Positions 11,461 through 27,626 of a stretch of 64,000 nt of DNA are shown piece by piece. Origin of the DNA: Akebia trifoliata (lineage: Eukaryota; Streptophyta; Magnoliopsida; Ranunculales; Lardizabalaceae); NCBI GenBank assembly GCA_017979445.1, contig CM030711.1, positions 5,797,221 through 5,861,220 on the forward strand, written 5' to 3'. A program made the position numbers and the translations under genes. Position 1 is the stretch's first letter. Every line of letters starts with the position of its first letter. The notes beneath the pieces are model-generated. The model saw nothing but the letters and a program-made list of their open reading frames with translations. It did no database searches and had not been told where the DNA came from.

Positions 11461-11815
11461 GGGTCCCGTTCAATGGCCAACAGTTTGGCAAACACTTTTT
11501 CAAAACATGGGTTAGAGGTCTTGGAATGGGCTGATTTTTGGTAAGGATGATCTTTACGGTGAGGAGATCATCCTCACAAAAAATCAGCTCATTTCAAAAC
11601 TTCTAGCCCCAGTTTACAAGTTGAAAAATCGTGAACCGTCCATTTTTTGTAAATCATTTTTGATGGGGTTAGAAGTTTTGGAATGGGCTGATTTTTGGTG
11701 ATGATGATCTCCTCACCGTAGAGATCATCCTCACCAAAAATCAGCCCATTCCAAGACCTCTAACCCATGTTTTGAAAAATGTGTTTGCCAAAATGTTGGC
11801 CATTGAACGCTACCC
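11461..11815. mobile_element. Palindromic element E3 in (TA)n, different tips
   Basis: A 355-bp palindrome with tips unlike E1/E2: left GGGTCCCGTTCAATGGCCAA, right TTGGCCATTGAACGCTACCC. The inner arms carry the same core module, TTGGAATGGGCTGATTTTTG with GATGATCT...GAGATCATC. TA tracts lie on both sides. So the core is shared across the family but the outermost 40-50 bases are exchanged or fast-evolving. Confidence 0.85.
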
Positions 11816-11827
11816 TATATATATATA

Positions 11828-12166
11828 GGGTCTTGTTCAGCACCAAACATTTTGGCCATCATTTTTGTCTTACATGAGTTACAGATTTTGGAATGGGCTG
11901 ATTTTTGGTGAGGATGATCTCTATGATGAGGAGATCATCCTCACCAAAAATCAGTCTATTCCAAAACTTCTAATCCCATGTTTACAAGTTGAAAAATTGT
12001 GGGCTGTCCATATTTTGTAAATCATTTTTTATGGGATTAGAAGTTTTGGAATGGGCTGATTTTTGGTGATGATGATCTTCTCACCGTAATGATTATCCTC
12101 ACAAAAAATCAATCCATTCAAAAACTTCTTACTCATGTTTTGAAAAATGTTTGTTGCTGAACATTT
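11828..12166. mobile_element. Palindromic element E4 in (TA)n
   Basis: About 339 bp: left GGGTCTTGTTCAGCACCAAA, right TTTGTTGCTGAACATTTTAT, with the common core TTTTGGAATGGGCTGATTTT on both arms. (TA)n stands on both flanks (before 11828 and 12164-12186). The tips resemble the E3/23.6-kb type (accaaacattttggcc) more than E1/E2. The right tip is degraded. Confidence 0.8.
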
Positions 12167-12198
<32 letters not shown>

Positions 12199-12921
12199 AA
12201 GAAAGAAAGAAAGGAGGGGAAGAAGAAAAAGAGAACTGAAGAAATGATGGATGTGGTTATAAGAGTTCTAAGTTAGCAGAATTCTTTGTCACGTAATTTC
12301 TGACCCCACGAAAGGAGTTAACAATTTGTGCGTTATCTTGGAGAGAGCTCAACGAAACAAAACAAACACGTCTATGTAGATGTAGACCACCAGCACCTGT
12401 AGAGATCCTATGAAAGCTTTATCATTTCTTGGGGGATTAGTAGAATTAATAACGTAGAGTCAAAAAGGAATTGATTTCCAGCAGAATCAGACAAAATCAA
12501 TGACAAGCACGATACGCAATTACTTACTTTGGGGTATCAAGGGAATATCATTAATGGAACATATAGGGATAGTAGGACCAATTATTTTTTATGTTGCCTT
12601 GCATAAGTAAAAGCTATAATAATCTTATATAATAAAACACAAATTGTAGGGCCCACTTGTCAAAGTTTTAGCCTGGGATAAAAGTCTCATTCGCTGCAAT
12701 TTTACCGGGGACAAACATCTCATATAGTTATAATTCTTGTAAGACCACTTTATTATTTTTTTCTCTTCTCCCCTTCTAATTTTATTATATTTTTTTTTAA
12801 CTCACTTTATTATTATTTTTTCTTATCCTCGTAACCTCAATTTTTTAAAAGCATCCATCATCTTCTTTTTTTTCACTTTTACCCTTTAACCGCAAAAAGA
12901 ATGCCCATGTATCCCCCCCCT

Positions 12922-13703
12922 AGGGCTGTCAACGGATAGCTATCCGATTGGATAATGCTATATCCGAATTTGAATTAAAAAAAATATATTGATATCCGAA
13001 TTCGAATCCGATCAGATATTGTTAACTAACATTCAAATTTGTATTCGAAAAATATATCGGATATCCGATAATATTCGATTCGATAAAAATCCTAACAAAC
13101 TTAGATTCGATGTATACAAACCTCAATTGGCAAAAATCAAATCGATTTTCCTAATTTTTTCAACTTCAGAAATTACAATCTTCAACGTATTTCAGTTTCA
13201 AAATCAAATAAGCTTTCATTTTTGAAAAAAAAAATGATTTTAAAATCAAATAAATTTTGATTTTTGAAAAAATAAATGAAAAATTCGAATAAAATATAAG
13301 GTTTTACTGAGAGAGAGAGAGAGAGGAAATACCTACTTTGGTGTTCGCCGGCCGAAGAAGAGGGTGGCTATGGGGAATTTGCACAGTCGAAACCCATTGA
13401 TTCTGCGTCTTTGGTTGAGAAGATAAAGATTTCAAGTGATATTTCGTTGTAAAACTTGAATACAAGAGAGAATATATATATATATATATAAGTTTTGCTG
13501 TGTTACATGAATACGTAACACATGTATTTATAATCGGATGGATATTATCGAATCGGATTTAGTAATATCCGAATTCGTATCCGAAATTCATTCAAATGTT
13601 AAAATAGCATATGAATACGAATCCGATATCCGAAAATTTCGGATAATATCCAATTTTTCGAATTCAAAATTGAATTCGAATTTCGACTATCCATTGACAC
13701 CCT
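12922..13703. mobile_element. Non-autonomous hAT-like element
   Basis: The left end AGGGCTGTCAACGGATAG and the right end CTATCCATTGACACCCT form an imperfect terminal inverted repeat. The subterminal regions carry many inverted ATCCGAATTCGAATCCGA-like motifs on both sides. The interior includes a short GC-richer segment (about 13335-13400, GTTCGCCGGCCGAAGAAG) and GA/TA microsatellites but no transposase. The 8-base flanks (CCCCCCCT / CCTCACCC) are not a convincing target duplication, so assignment to hAT rests on the terminal sequence only. The element is absent from the paralogous position in copy B. Confidence 0.6.
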
Positions 13704-13724
13704 CCTCACCCCCAACAAAAAAAA

Positions 13725-13805
13725 AAAAGGGAGGGGGGGGGGGGGGGGGTGAAAGAAAAGAAGAAACAATCACAGAGAAAGTCCATGGAGGGGGGAAAAA
13801 AAAAG
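13725..13805. repeat. Poly-A, poly-G and GA-rich low-complexity tract
   Basis: Runs of A (13720-13730), G (13732-13749) and purine-rich sequence. It produces spurious open frames on both strands (poly-Gly, poly-Pro/Phe). Confidence 0.9.
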
Positions 13806-13894
13806 GATCAAGAAGGGGAGTGTGGTAGTTTCGAAGTAAAAAAATGAGAAACAAGAGAGGATAAGGAAGAACTAAAAGAATAGGGAAAATTGGC

Positions 13895-14130
13895 CAATGC
13901 TCCAAGCCTGATATTTTGAGGACCAGAAAAAATTGCCTGATGCCTCTGTGTTATAGATGCAACTTCTCTGTGTATGTAAGTTGGATTTGAACCAACCACC
14001 TCGTACCTACAGTCAAGACCATGGTTCAGAGTTTCATTCCATTTGAGAAGGTTTGGGCCAAACATTCTAATTTTAATCAAGACCAGAATGAAACATTGAT
14101 CTCGATATATTGAAAGTTTCATGAATGTTC
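13895..14130 (-). other. tRNA-like B-box segment, possible organellar or SINE remnant
   Basis: The minus strand carries GGTTGGTTCAAATCCAACTT at about 13976-13995, a textbook tRNA T-arm/B-box (GGTTCAAATCC) with the surrounding stem, preceded by TGTAGGTACGAGGTGG. A full cloverleaf could not be assembled, so I do not call a tRNA gene. A nuclear copy of plastid DNA or a tRNA-derived SINE fragment are both possible. Confidence 0.3.
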
Positions 14131-14383
14131 TGTTCTTTCAAAATTCCCTGCAGAAGCATCCCTTAATAGAAGAAATTTGAATCACTGATTTGATGCTCAC
14201 AAGCTTAAACTAAAATTATTGTAAAAAACTGAGAAATGCTGAGATTCAAAAAAGTTTTAGATCATAAACCTCACAAATTTTATTCAGAAAGAAACAATAC
14301 AAGCTGATTTAAGAGCTGATCAAGATACAAGTTTCACCCCCCAACACATAACAAAAAAAGCAGCAGCAGAAACTGATATCTTT

Positions 14384-18380
<3,997 letters not shown>

Positions 18381-18528
18381 TTTTTCCTTGTCAAGATTTG
18401 AGTGGGCAGACTCAAGAGAAGGTGAAGAAGGTCTTTTATAGCCAAAGTTGAAGGGTAGGTGGACCACGGACCATCACCACTTACTTAAAGAACTTATGCT
18501 CGGAACATAATATGCAATCTGTTATTGA

Positions 18529-18706
18529 CACGTGTACGAGTTTACAATAGAAAGATTGATCTGAGCCACCTGTTAGTTGACTTCCAATTGTGTGGCTGAT
18601 CGTTGCGCAGGTCCCTTTGATTAAAAATCCAACTGCGAACCTTCATATGAGAACGTGAGATCACGGCTTACGTGTTACGTCTACTACAGCATGTGTCATG
18701 CACGTG
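18529..18706. promoter_or_regulatory. AKR-A promoter with two G-boxes
   Basis: CACGTG occurs at 18529-18534 and 18701-18706, about 150 and 320 bases upstream of the AKR ATG. G-boxes are bound by plant bZIP and bHLH factors. The 18640-18790 block is conserved in copy B (32940-33060), which has CACGTG at 32964 and 32995. Function is inferred from motif and position only. Confidence 0.45.
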
Positions 18707-18790
18707 ACCTCTAGACACTTAACAACTGATGATATCCCCTTGACCTCAGTCTACTCTAGCATACTAACGGAAGATAACAGAAATACCCTT

Positions 18791-21054
18791 CTTTTCAACC
18801 TCTAGGCAAAAATCTATTATCTTTAATTTTCCATTGTCTTCTACTTTTTTTTCATAAATAGGTTTGACGACACTTATCTCAATGCCTATAATAGAATTAA
18901 GATACATCAAAGAAATTAATAATATTGATTGAGTCAAATCTAACTAATCTTTGACTGGTCCACGAGAATTGGTCCAACTTTTTTTAAGACTCTTTCTTCT
19001 GTTGAGTTTCTATTTTTTAAGTTGCTAAAGTAGTTTCAGTTAGTTTCTATTTCAACTTTAAGAAGTTTCTATTTTATTTCTAATTTATTTTATGTTTTTA
19101 TTATTTTTCTAAATTCATTTTTATCCGTTGCAATTAGAAGTGTTTTTATGTGTCCAATTTGAATTTTAATAGAATTAAAAGATTAGTAATATGTTATATA
19201 TAGATTAGAAAGTTATTTTTTAGTATTTCAAAAGATTTTAAAATTGTTATGAGGATATTATCTATATAACGAATTCTAATAAATAAATTCAATAGTTTTT
19301 TTTTTTAACGATTGATTAATAAAAGAAAAAGGAAAGGCTTTTTTCTTTCTTTTCTTTATTTTTTTTAGCATAAGAACGATATTACTTCATAATTTTAGTG
19401 TGATTGATTTCCATTAATCTCTCAAACTTATATTGAAGTTTCTAGTCTATTTTGCTTAACATAAAAATTCTTCATTACTCCTAATTCTTGAGATTTCACC
19501 TTAGAATCTGGCTTGTTTGTTCTACCTTACATCACTTCTTCAAAAATCAAATCTTATTCCTATGATTTGAAGATTAAAGTAGATAAGATACAATATAGGA
19601 TTATATGGATTAAACATTATTTAAAAAAATAAAGATGGGTGGTTGGGATATCTTGGATAAATGAAAAAAAGAAATCTTGTGCAAATCATGGGTAAAAAAT
19701 ATTAGAATAGGGAGCGAAAGAAAGAGAATGACAAGATTTAGAATGAAAGAAGTGTAGAACAAGAGTGGGTTCGGGATTAAGGGTGAGCACATGAAGTGTG
19801 GGTTAGGTACACATCATGGGTTCGTTTTCCCTCTTGGATTTTTCTCATGATTTAACTGGAGAACCATGGCGATGGGTTGTTGTGGTAGTCCTCATCAAGA
19901 TTAGTCGTGGTACGCACAAACTGACCCGAACACTTGATTAGCACAAAAAAAAAAAAATAGTGGATTCGGGGACATCGGAGCTCTAAGTTCAAATTTTCTC
20001 AAGGTGAGAGCCCCATTATAACATGTGTGAATTGTTTGTTTACTTATATTTCACGTACTCCCTTCCAACTCATTATATCTTATTCTCTTTTACAACTATA
20101 TAAAAACTAAAAATTTATAAGAAAGCAAACTTATTTTATCTAAATACAATGTATCTCGAAAAAGACAATCATGGATCCACAAATGACATATGACCATTGA
20201 ATTCATGTCTTTAAAACTAAATAAGAAATAAATATAATATTAATGTCGGGGGGTAAGGAGCAATCTACAAATATTTAATACTTATTTAGAAGAAGGAGAA
20301 AAAAGTAAATTTTAAGAGATTCTATAAACACCCCAACTTTTACTTATTACACCCCAATTAAATATTAAAACATACTCTTCAAACATTGCAATGGTTTGGC
20401 TTAAATTAGAGGGAAAATGGCGTCAAAGGCCTTTTTAGTCAGAGTATGTTCTAACAAGTCTACTTCTAAACAATACGGTCCATTAAGGCCCAGATTTTAT
20501 AAATATTACTCTGGGAAGGACCTCTTGAAGAATGTTTTTTAAAAGAATACCTAAATTACCCTTAATCTTAATAATTTCAAAATTTCAAGGAACGATGGTT
20601 TGTTAGAGAGGTGGTGCCTCTCCACGTTTTGGTGATTATTTGAGATACCCCTATGTTTAGAAATAGATGACATGACCGTTGACCTTGGTCATCTTTTATA
20701 GATTAATGAAAAATAATTAAAAAAAATTTCTTCCCAAAACTGATTTTTGACATGTAGATATGTAGATAGATAATGTAAGGTCTAAAAATCTTAGAACCCT
20801 TCGAGTTGATATGTTTAAATATTTAAAAATAATTTTAAAACTTGACTTGAATGTCCATCATATCAACTAAAAAACATGTGTCAACTCAATTGAATCAAAT
20901 AAAATTATATTAATTTATGAATTTTTTACAAATATTAATTTTTTTTATTTTCCATAAAATATATATATAATCAAATAGCTCAGTTAAGCTTTTTACCTAA
21001 ATCGATAGGTTGATTTTACTATATTCAAAGTCACTAAATGAATTGTATTAGATA
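18791..21054. other. Spacer between duplicated segments A and B
   Basis: AT-rich intergenic DNA with no recognisable gene. It has poly-T/poly-A runs and a block (about 19600-20040) that loosely resembles 34170-34390 (both contain ATGGAGTGAAGGAAAGAGAAT-like and CTCAAGGTGAGA text), suggesting an older dispersed repeat. Confidence 0.6.
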
Positions 21055-21458
21055 TGCCCCTCCATGTTTTGGTGAATACTTGAGCAACCCTTAGTTTTAA
21101 AAGTGATGAGATACCCAAGACCTTGGTTTAGCAAAGACCAAAAATAAATTAACCTAAAAACTTCATCTTCAACTTCTAGGTTTTTAAACCTTTGATTGTC
21201 TTCCAAATATTCTTCATATCACGTCATCAAATATGATTTTTAGGTGTATGATTGTGTATTTTCCTTCAAAATCGTTTTTCCTCCAAAGTGATTTTCTATT
21301 CTAGGTGAAAAAAATAATTCTCGCTTTAGTACGAAAGAAAATGATTTTCCCACCTCAGAATGTTTTTTCACTCTTGCTCCCAACACAAAAGATTGAATTT
21401 GGTGTCAAGGTGGGGGACAACCCTTTCTTCTTTTTTCTTTTTTCATCACTACACCCAG

Positions 21459-21471
21459 TGTGTGTGTGTGT

Positions 21472-21509
<38 letters not shown>
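21459..21509. repeat. (GT)n(GA)n microsatellite
   Basis: Compound dinucleotide run, GTGTGTGT then GAGAGAGA, giving spurious open frames. The equivalent part of copy A has a shorter GA-rich tract. Confidence 0.95.
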
Positions 21510-21513
<4 letters not shown>

Positions 21514-22257
21514 GAAGGAGAAAAAATAAATAAAAATAGGAACATAAGAAAAAGAACAACAAAAAGAAATAAGAGAATTGGCAATTAAGCAAACTAAAAA
21601 AAAATTAGAAAAAGGAGAAGGAAAAAGAGAGAGAGACGATAAATGGTGACAGTAACTATAATGGTCCTATAGAGAAATTCCTTCTAATTTAAGTTTTGAC
21701 CCAAACGAAAGGTGTAACGATTTGGGCATTGTCTTGGAGAGAACCTCGATAAAATAAACATGTTTGTGAAGATACGGACAACCCGCACGCACTTGCACAA
21801 AAAGACTCTACGAAGCTTTATTATTGCTTGAAATTAATCATTAATAATGGTATAGTGACATAGAGTCAAAAAGGAATTCTAACTGAACTAGCTTTATGAC
21901 CTACTCCAACAAATCCACCCATAACAAGGTCCTAATATGATTTCATGTAGACTCGGACACAAGTAAGATACACAATTACTTCCTTTGAAGTATTAAGGAA
22001 ATGGCACTAATGGATCATGTAGTGATAGCAAGACCAATTTAATTTTATTTTATAAGAAAAAGTCCTAACAATATACAAAATGCTCACAAGCTTAAACTAC
22101 AATAATTGAGAATAACTGAGAAATGTTGAGATTCAACATGTTTTCAATCATAAATTTCATAACTTTTCTTCAGAAAGAAACGATACAAACTGATTTAAGA
22201 GCTCATCAAGATACACGTTTCAACCCCAACCACATAACAAAAAAACCACAAACTGCA

Positions 22258-22259
<2 letters not shown>

Positions 22260-22300
<41 letters not shown>
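22260..22300. repeat. (TA)n microsatellite, 40 bp
   Basis: Uninterrupted AT dinucleotides just downstream (in gene sense) of the AKR-B stop codon; absent at the equivalent site in copy A. Confidence 0.95.
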
Positions 22301-22303
<3 letters not shown>

Positions 22304-23654
22304 TGATATCTTTCAAACTTTTGCAGGTGTATTTGCAAACTTCCATGTGCAACTGTAAAAGAGATCATACTGTCTATTGCCTGCCACCTCATCAATAGGC
22401 ACCGCTTCAGAAATTTCCTTCAAGTCTTCTTCGGTTAGCTTCACCTTCATGGAACCAATATTGTCATCCAGGTTTTTAACCTTGGTTGTATCTGTAGAAA
22501 TTTGAGGGGAGGAAAAAAAAGAAGTAAAGATACACATATTTAAGACTCCAATTTACATTAATCACAATGTGACATTGAGTACAGCCAAAAGCATGCATCA
22601 CCATAAGTGAAAAAACTAAAAATTAGCGTGGCAATCTACTACTACTTGTGCAATACAAATCGACCTTAGTTGTCTGAGAAATAGCGTGTAGTATACACCT
22701 CTGATTGTTTTTCCATCTATAATAAAAAGCTGATTTTCACTAATAAAACTAGAACGACGAAAGCTATAGTGAAGATACTTTAGTAGGATGAAGATGAATG
22801 AAGTAAATGGGGTAGCTAAACTAGCAGGATTGTTGATAGAATGTGATCACTTATGTTCCAAGCAATCAAAAAATGTTATTGCAGAAACTAAGGACTACAG
22901 CATGTTTTCTCTAGGGAAATTAAAAAAAAAAAAAAATCAAATTTCACTTCAAGTGTAACAAATACATGTATAGCTCTTTCATAAGATGTAGATACCTAAA
23001 CCATCACATTTGTTTTTACAATTTCATTAGATATAGCATGCCCATGAATATGGGTGAATAAAGGGAATTTTACTGGTTTTTCTTTAGTTAATTTCTCATT
23101 TCAAGAATTTTTTTGAAGGGGTTCTAATAATGACATAAAACAATACATTTTGACAAGTCTAAGATTGATAACAGACGTTAAATAATTGAAACAGTCACTT
23201 ACCAGGTATAGGGACTACATCATCTCCTTGATGGAGAACCCATGACAGAGCTAGTTGTGCAGGACTGCATCCATACTTTGAAGCTAAGTTTGCAATCCGA
23301 GTAAACAGAATCTTGTTTCTGTCAAAGTTCTCTCCGACAAACCTAGGATGTGTGGCCTGAAAAAGAAATTTTAGCAATCAGTCCACCAAATAAATTAAAC
23401 TCGACATAAAGGGCAAAATAATGAAATACTCGTGCTTCCACATAAGAGTAATAAGATGAAAAAGCAAGGCCTGAGAATAATTTAACTACATACCAATAAA
23501 CTAGTAGCAGATAAACTTTCCACAACTGCCTTTCCAGCAAAAAACCCACGACCAAGAGGACTATACGGTACTATCCCGATACCAAGTTCCCTGGAAATTA
23601 TGACAAATCCAAAGGGCAATTCTTTCTTAATAAAATATATATATATATATATAT

Positions 23655-24024
23655 AGGGAGCGGTTCGGCAGCCCTAAAGTTTGCCAAGTTTGTTGCCAAA
23701 TATTTTTTGTAAATCACTTTTGATGGATTTAGAAGTTTTGGAATAGGCTGATTTTTTGTGAAGATGATCTCTACGGTGAAGAGATCATCCTCACAAAAAC
23801 TCAACTCATTTTGAAACTTCTAACCCTAGTTTACAAGTTGAAGAATCGTGAACCATCCAATTTTTGTAAATCACTTTTGATGGGGTTAGAAGTTTTGGAA
23901 TAGGCTGATTTTTGGTGAGGATGATCTTCTCAAAAAATCAGCTCACTCCAAAGCTTTTAACCCATATTTTGAAAAATGTTTGGCACCAAACTTGGCAAAC
24001 TTTAGGGCTGCTGAACCGTCCCCC
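23655..24024. mobile_element. Palindromic element E5 inserted in (TA)n of AKR-B intron
   Basis: A 370-bp palindrome: left GGGAGCGGTTCGGCAGCCCT then AAAGTTTGCCAAGTTTG; right CAAACTTGGCAAACTTTAGG then GCTGCTGAACCGTCCCCC. It has the same core module as E1-E4 (AGAAGTTTTGGAATAGGCTG, GATGATCTCTACGG). It sits between TA tracts in the intron separating exons 4 and 5. Copy A has only an uninterrupted (TA)n at 15712-15735 in the same intron, i.e. an empty site. Confidence 0.88.
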
Positions 24025-26044
24025 ATATATATATATACACACACACACACATAAAAGATGTTGGAGAAAAGATTCAACATGCCACAATGGTTCAAGTCTA
24101 AAGTGAACTTCAAATAAATTTTCCAACATATAAAAAAAATTTGTATTAACGTTTAACAATAAAAGAGACAATGCTTGACTACACAACGTTTATCACCGGA
24201 ATATTTTAAACATTAAAACTATCACTCCAAATAAATTTACCTATAAACATAATTAGTGTTACAAGCGTGGGATAAAACTAAAAACTCCTTAATCCTTACA
24301 ATTGAAACAAGAGGCTTATATTTATGCAATGTAAGTGCAACCAACAAAGCTTGGATTGGATTTTGAACAAACCTGCAAAGTGGGAGTATCTCTTCCTCTA
24401 TGTCCCCAGTCTATAGTGACCACTCCATTTGTAAAGCACTAATAGGGTGAATTGCATGTGCCCTCCTTATTGTGTTCGGGCTGGCTTCAGATAACCCAAT
24501 GTACTTTATCTTTCCTTCTTCCACCAACTTCTTAAGTTCCCCCATCTACATTCCCCAAGAAAATAGTTGATTCCAATCAGAAAGAAAGATTCAAAAATTA
24601 ACTTTCAAGTAATAATTTACAACCATAAAAACAGAAGCACTTACGGTTTCTTCTATTGGTATTGATGTGTCCACTCTATGCTGAAAAAAGAGATCAATGT
24701 ATTCCACACACTACAGTAAAATAGGTCTATAGCGACGGTTGAGACCGTCTCTATAGGTACAAAATACCGTCGCTAAAACATCTAACGACAGCCAGGGAGG
24801 CCGTCGGTAGTCGTCGCTAAATAGCCCGGTAGATAGATGAGTTATAGCGACAGCCGCTTCTGACCGTCACTATAAAGTATTATTTTAAAAAATCTTCAAC
24901 TTTCAAAAATCTATTTGCCAATCCAAATTCTAATCTACAATTTGAAACTCCTGCAATAAACATTCCAGATGTCACACTATAAGAAAATATAATTGACACA
25001 ACAATAGTTGGGCCAAGATTGGTTTGCCAGTATATTATGACACCACTTGCATATAAGACAACCTCCATTTTTCATTATCAAATTGCAAGTTCATCTATTT
25101 TGTTTTGTAAAATATAAATAAGAAACTATCGGTAGGGTGCCTCCCTCAAATCTACAATACTTTGCCTTACTATTTTGTGGCGATGCTTTCCAAATACATA
25201 TATATTTGTCTGATTCCATTGTGGATTAATTCCAACACTCAGTAACTGCAACCACGAAAAATCAAAAAAATAGAAGATCATAAGTAGAATTTTAAAAAAT
25301 CAAAACTTTAAAAGCACAATTGAAGATGAATCTATTGTGGAATCAGATCAAGAATTATCCTACAGATCTGAACAGATCCAATTTCTATGTTAGCTTTATT
25401 GCAACAAAATTGTTGCAAATATCTTATAGATGAAAAATGATAATCTAGGACTAGTTTAGAAACAAATTGCAGTCTAGAATCATACAAATGAAGATGAAAT
25501 TGAACTATAAAAACCAATCCAAAGACACGATTTTTAGCACTAATTCAGCTAAATATAAAGAACAAACGTGAAATCCATAACATTTAGAAAGAACAGATTA
25601 AACAGAACTCACCTTCAAGGCCTCCTTCATGGTGATTGGAGCATTTGCAGCAGCCATGCCGCCAAGTGGTTTCGATCGCTGCCAGATCTGAAGCAACCAA
25701 GGAAACCTAAACATATAAATTGTTCAACAACCAAACTAGGAGATAATATATGACATTTCATGTTAATTTTCTGCAAAGTTGTTTCTTCACTTGATAGATG
25801 GATAAACACGTAGATGCTTATTGAAACCCATGTTTCCACAAGGGCAATTAAACTACTATACCCATGTTTCCATACTTAATTCGAATATCAGACTACAGTT
25901 ACCTTTCATCCTCTATTGGCAAGGGTGGCAAAAGCAAGGACGACAGCGGTTGAACCAACATCACATTTAAAATTGACACGTTTCCCACACATCTTGATCC
26001 ATAAAATGCAAAGATTCGGTTTGTTCTCAGTTCACAACTTCTAA

Positions 26045-27081
26045 GATCCATTTATGGAGACTCCTTTACATACTGCCGTGAGAGTTGGACAAATGCATTT
26101 TGCAATCAAGATTATGGTCTTGAAGCCTTCATGGGGTAGAAAATTAAACAAAAATGGTTATAGTCCAATGCACCTGGCTTTGATGGAAGGACATGATAAG
26201 GTAGCAACAGAGCTCTTAGTGATGGATAAAGAACTCGCACGTGTGAAGGGAAGGGAGAGGAAAACTCCTCTACACATTGCGGTCGAGAGAAATATGTATA
26301 CTGTTTTGGATAAAATGCTCCAATGTTGCCCCAATTGTATTGAAGACTTGACAGCTCACGGTGAAACAGCATTTCATCTTGCCGTGAAATGCAATAGTTT
26401 GTTTGCTTTCAAAGTGTTGATGAGATGGACTCCTTCATTGGACATGGGGTGGCATTTCTTAACCTTGAAAGACGACGAAGGCTACAATATCTTGCACCGT
26501 GCAACCCTTTCAAAAGAGTACCAGGCAAGGCCTATCTTTAATTATCATTACTGATCATCATTTCTTCTATTTTATTTATATATTTTTGAATGATTAGAAG
26601 GGTCAAGGCAAGACCCAAACCAGATCAAATATTAATTTTAATTATGCATCTTGTTTTGTGCTGACTACAGAACATAAAGGTGGTGCTCAATGGATACAAA
26701 CATTTTGGGTGGGTGGGGGCACCTAATGGCAGAGATACCAGTAATCGGACAGCACTAGATATCTTATATGATGAGAATAAAATTACACCAATCACTGAAT
26801 TCAAGAAGATTGAGGGCATACTTCGCCATGGTGGAGTTAAGAGGGGGGAAGAACATGACTATCTTTATGTGTTCACATATCCATTCATGTTTATGAAATT
26901 CTTATCAAATTTTGTTCCGATTAGAAATATTCGAAGTGAACATCGGGAGGAATTATTAGTAGTTGCTGGTCTCATTATCACAGCTACCTTCCATCTAAAA
27001 GACAATAACAAAAGTCTAGCAGATGTCATACAACTTGACGAAGATAATAACAAAAAGGCCAGCAGATGTCAGAAACTCTAG
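26045..27081 (+). pseudogene. Ankyrin-repeat/PGG gene fragment (BDA1/ACD6-like) inside CACTA
   Basis: Two exon-like blocks, about 26045-26524 and 26671-27081, join in phase (EYQ / NIKVVLNGY). The first encodes ankyrin repeats (ETPLHTAVRVGQMHFAIKIM, GYSPMHLALMEGHDKVATEL, KTPLHIAVERN, GETAFHLAVKCNSLFAFKVL, GYNILHRATLSKEYQ). The second has TALDIL and then a degraded membrane/PGG start (EELLVVAGLIITATF). The family resembles BDA1-type plant ankyrin membrane proteins used in defence signalling. It lacks the normal N-terminal repeat, the PGG region is cut short, and the putative donor is GC instead of GT. It lies wholly inside the transposon, so it is most likely a captured fragment rather than a working gene. 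Confidence 0.8.
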
Positions 27082-27147
27082 TAAGGAAGTACACATAAAA
27101 GTAGGAAATAGAGCAATATTGAATAAGAGATGTTAGAAACGAATTAC

Positions 27148-27435
27148 CTTCTACAATGTCACGAAATCTACTATAAATGAAATCCTGCAGTGTAAGGATC
27201 GGTTTGGTTCCACCAAGAACATTAGAATTGAAATTAACATCTTCAAATGTTACCTCCATTGCAACCACTGCAACATTCCCAATAGTAGAATCAACCGCAA
27301 AATAGCTGCAATGATCACAATAGCAGGTTTTGATGAGACATTTCTACTAACCTCATTTGAGAATGTCCCAAAATAGAAAACTAGCAAAAAAGAAGCAAAA
27401 TCATATTGAGGGCAGAGTGTCACTTGTGTGTACAC
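27148..27435 (-). pseudogene. Glutamate receptor-like (GLR) first-exon fragment inside CACTA
   Basis: On the minus strand the text FASFLLVFYFGTFSNEVS, RNVSSKPAIV, then after a one-base shift FAVDSTIGNVAVVAMEVTFE and DVNFNSNVLGGTKPILTLQD follows the start of plant GLR proteins (hydrophobic signal peptide, then the beginning of the ligand-binding ANF-type domain). The frame is broken near 27300 by what looks like loss of one T, there is no in-frame ATG, and the fragment ends at a plausible GT donor (27147-27146). A captured, non-functional fragment. Confidence 0.75.
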
Positions 27436-27567
27436 CTCATCATTGGATTAGAGAATGAAAAAATTCTAGTGTGCAAGCTATTGGATTGGAGAAAGAGAGT
27501 TTGATTTCGCACTTCGTCTTCAATGGGTTTTATTTATTTCACCAGTTTAAACTTCAATTTACATAAT

Positions 27568-27570
<3 letters not shown>

Positions 27571-27623
<53 letters not shown>
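27571..27623. repeat. (GA)n microsatellite
   Basis: An uninterrupted 53-base GA run between the GLR fragment and the downstream part of the CACTA cargo. Confidence 0.97.

Positions 27624-27626
<3 letters not shown>

Noticed and set aside
10816..11495. Three similar open frames with MGKN-WNGLIFCEDDL
   Set aside because: They are translations of the shared core of the palindromic elements, on both strands and in several copies; not a gene family.
13976..14060. A functional tRNA gene on the minus strand
   Set aside because: Only the T-arm/B-box is convincing; I could not form the acceptor, D and anticodon stems.
18381..18467. Upstream start MVHLPFNFGYK for the AKR gene
   Set aside because: In frame, but it adds 29 residues with no family counterpart; MAEEQKIQ at 18380 matches the family start.
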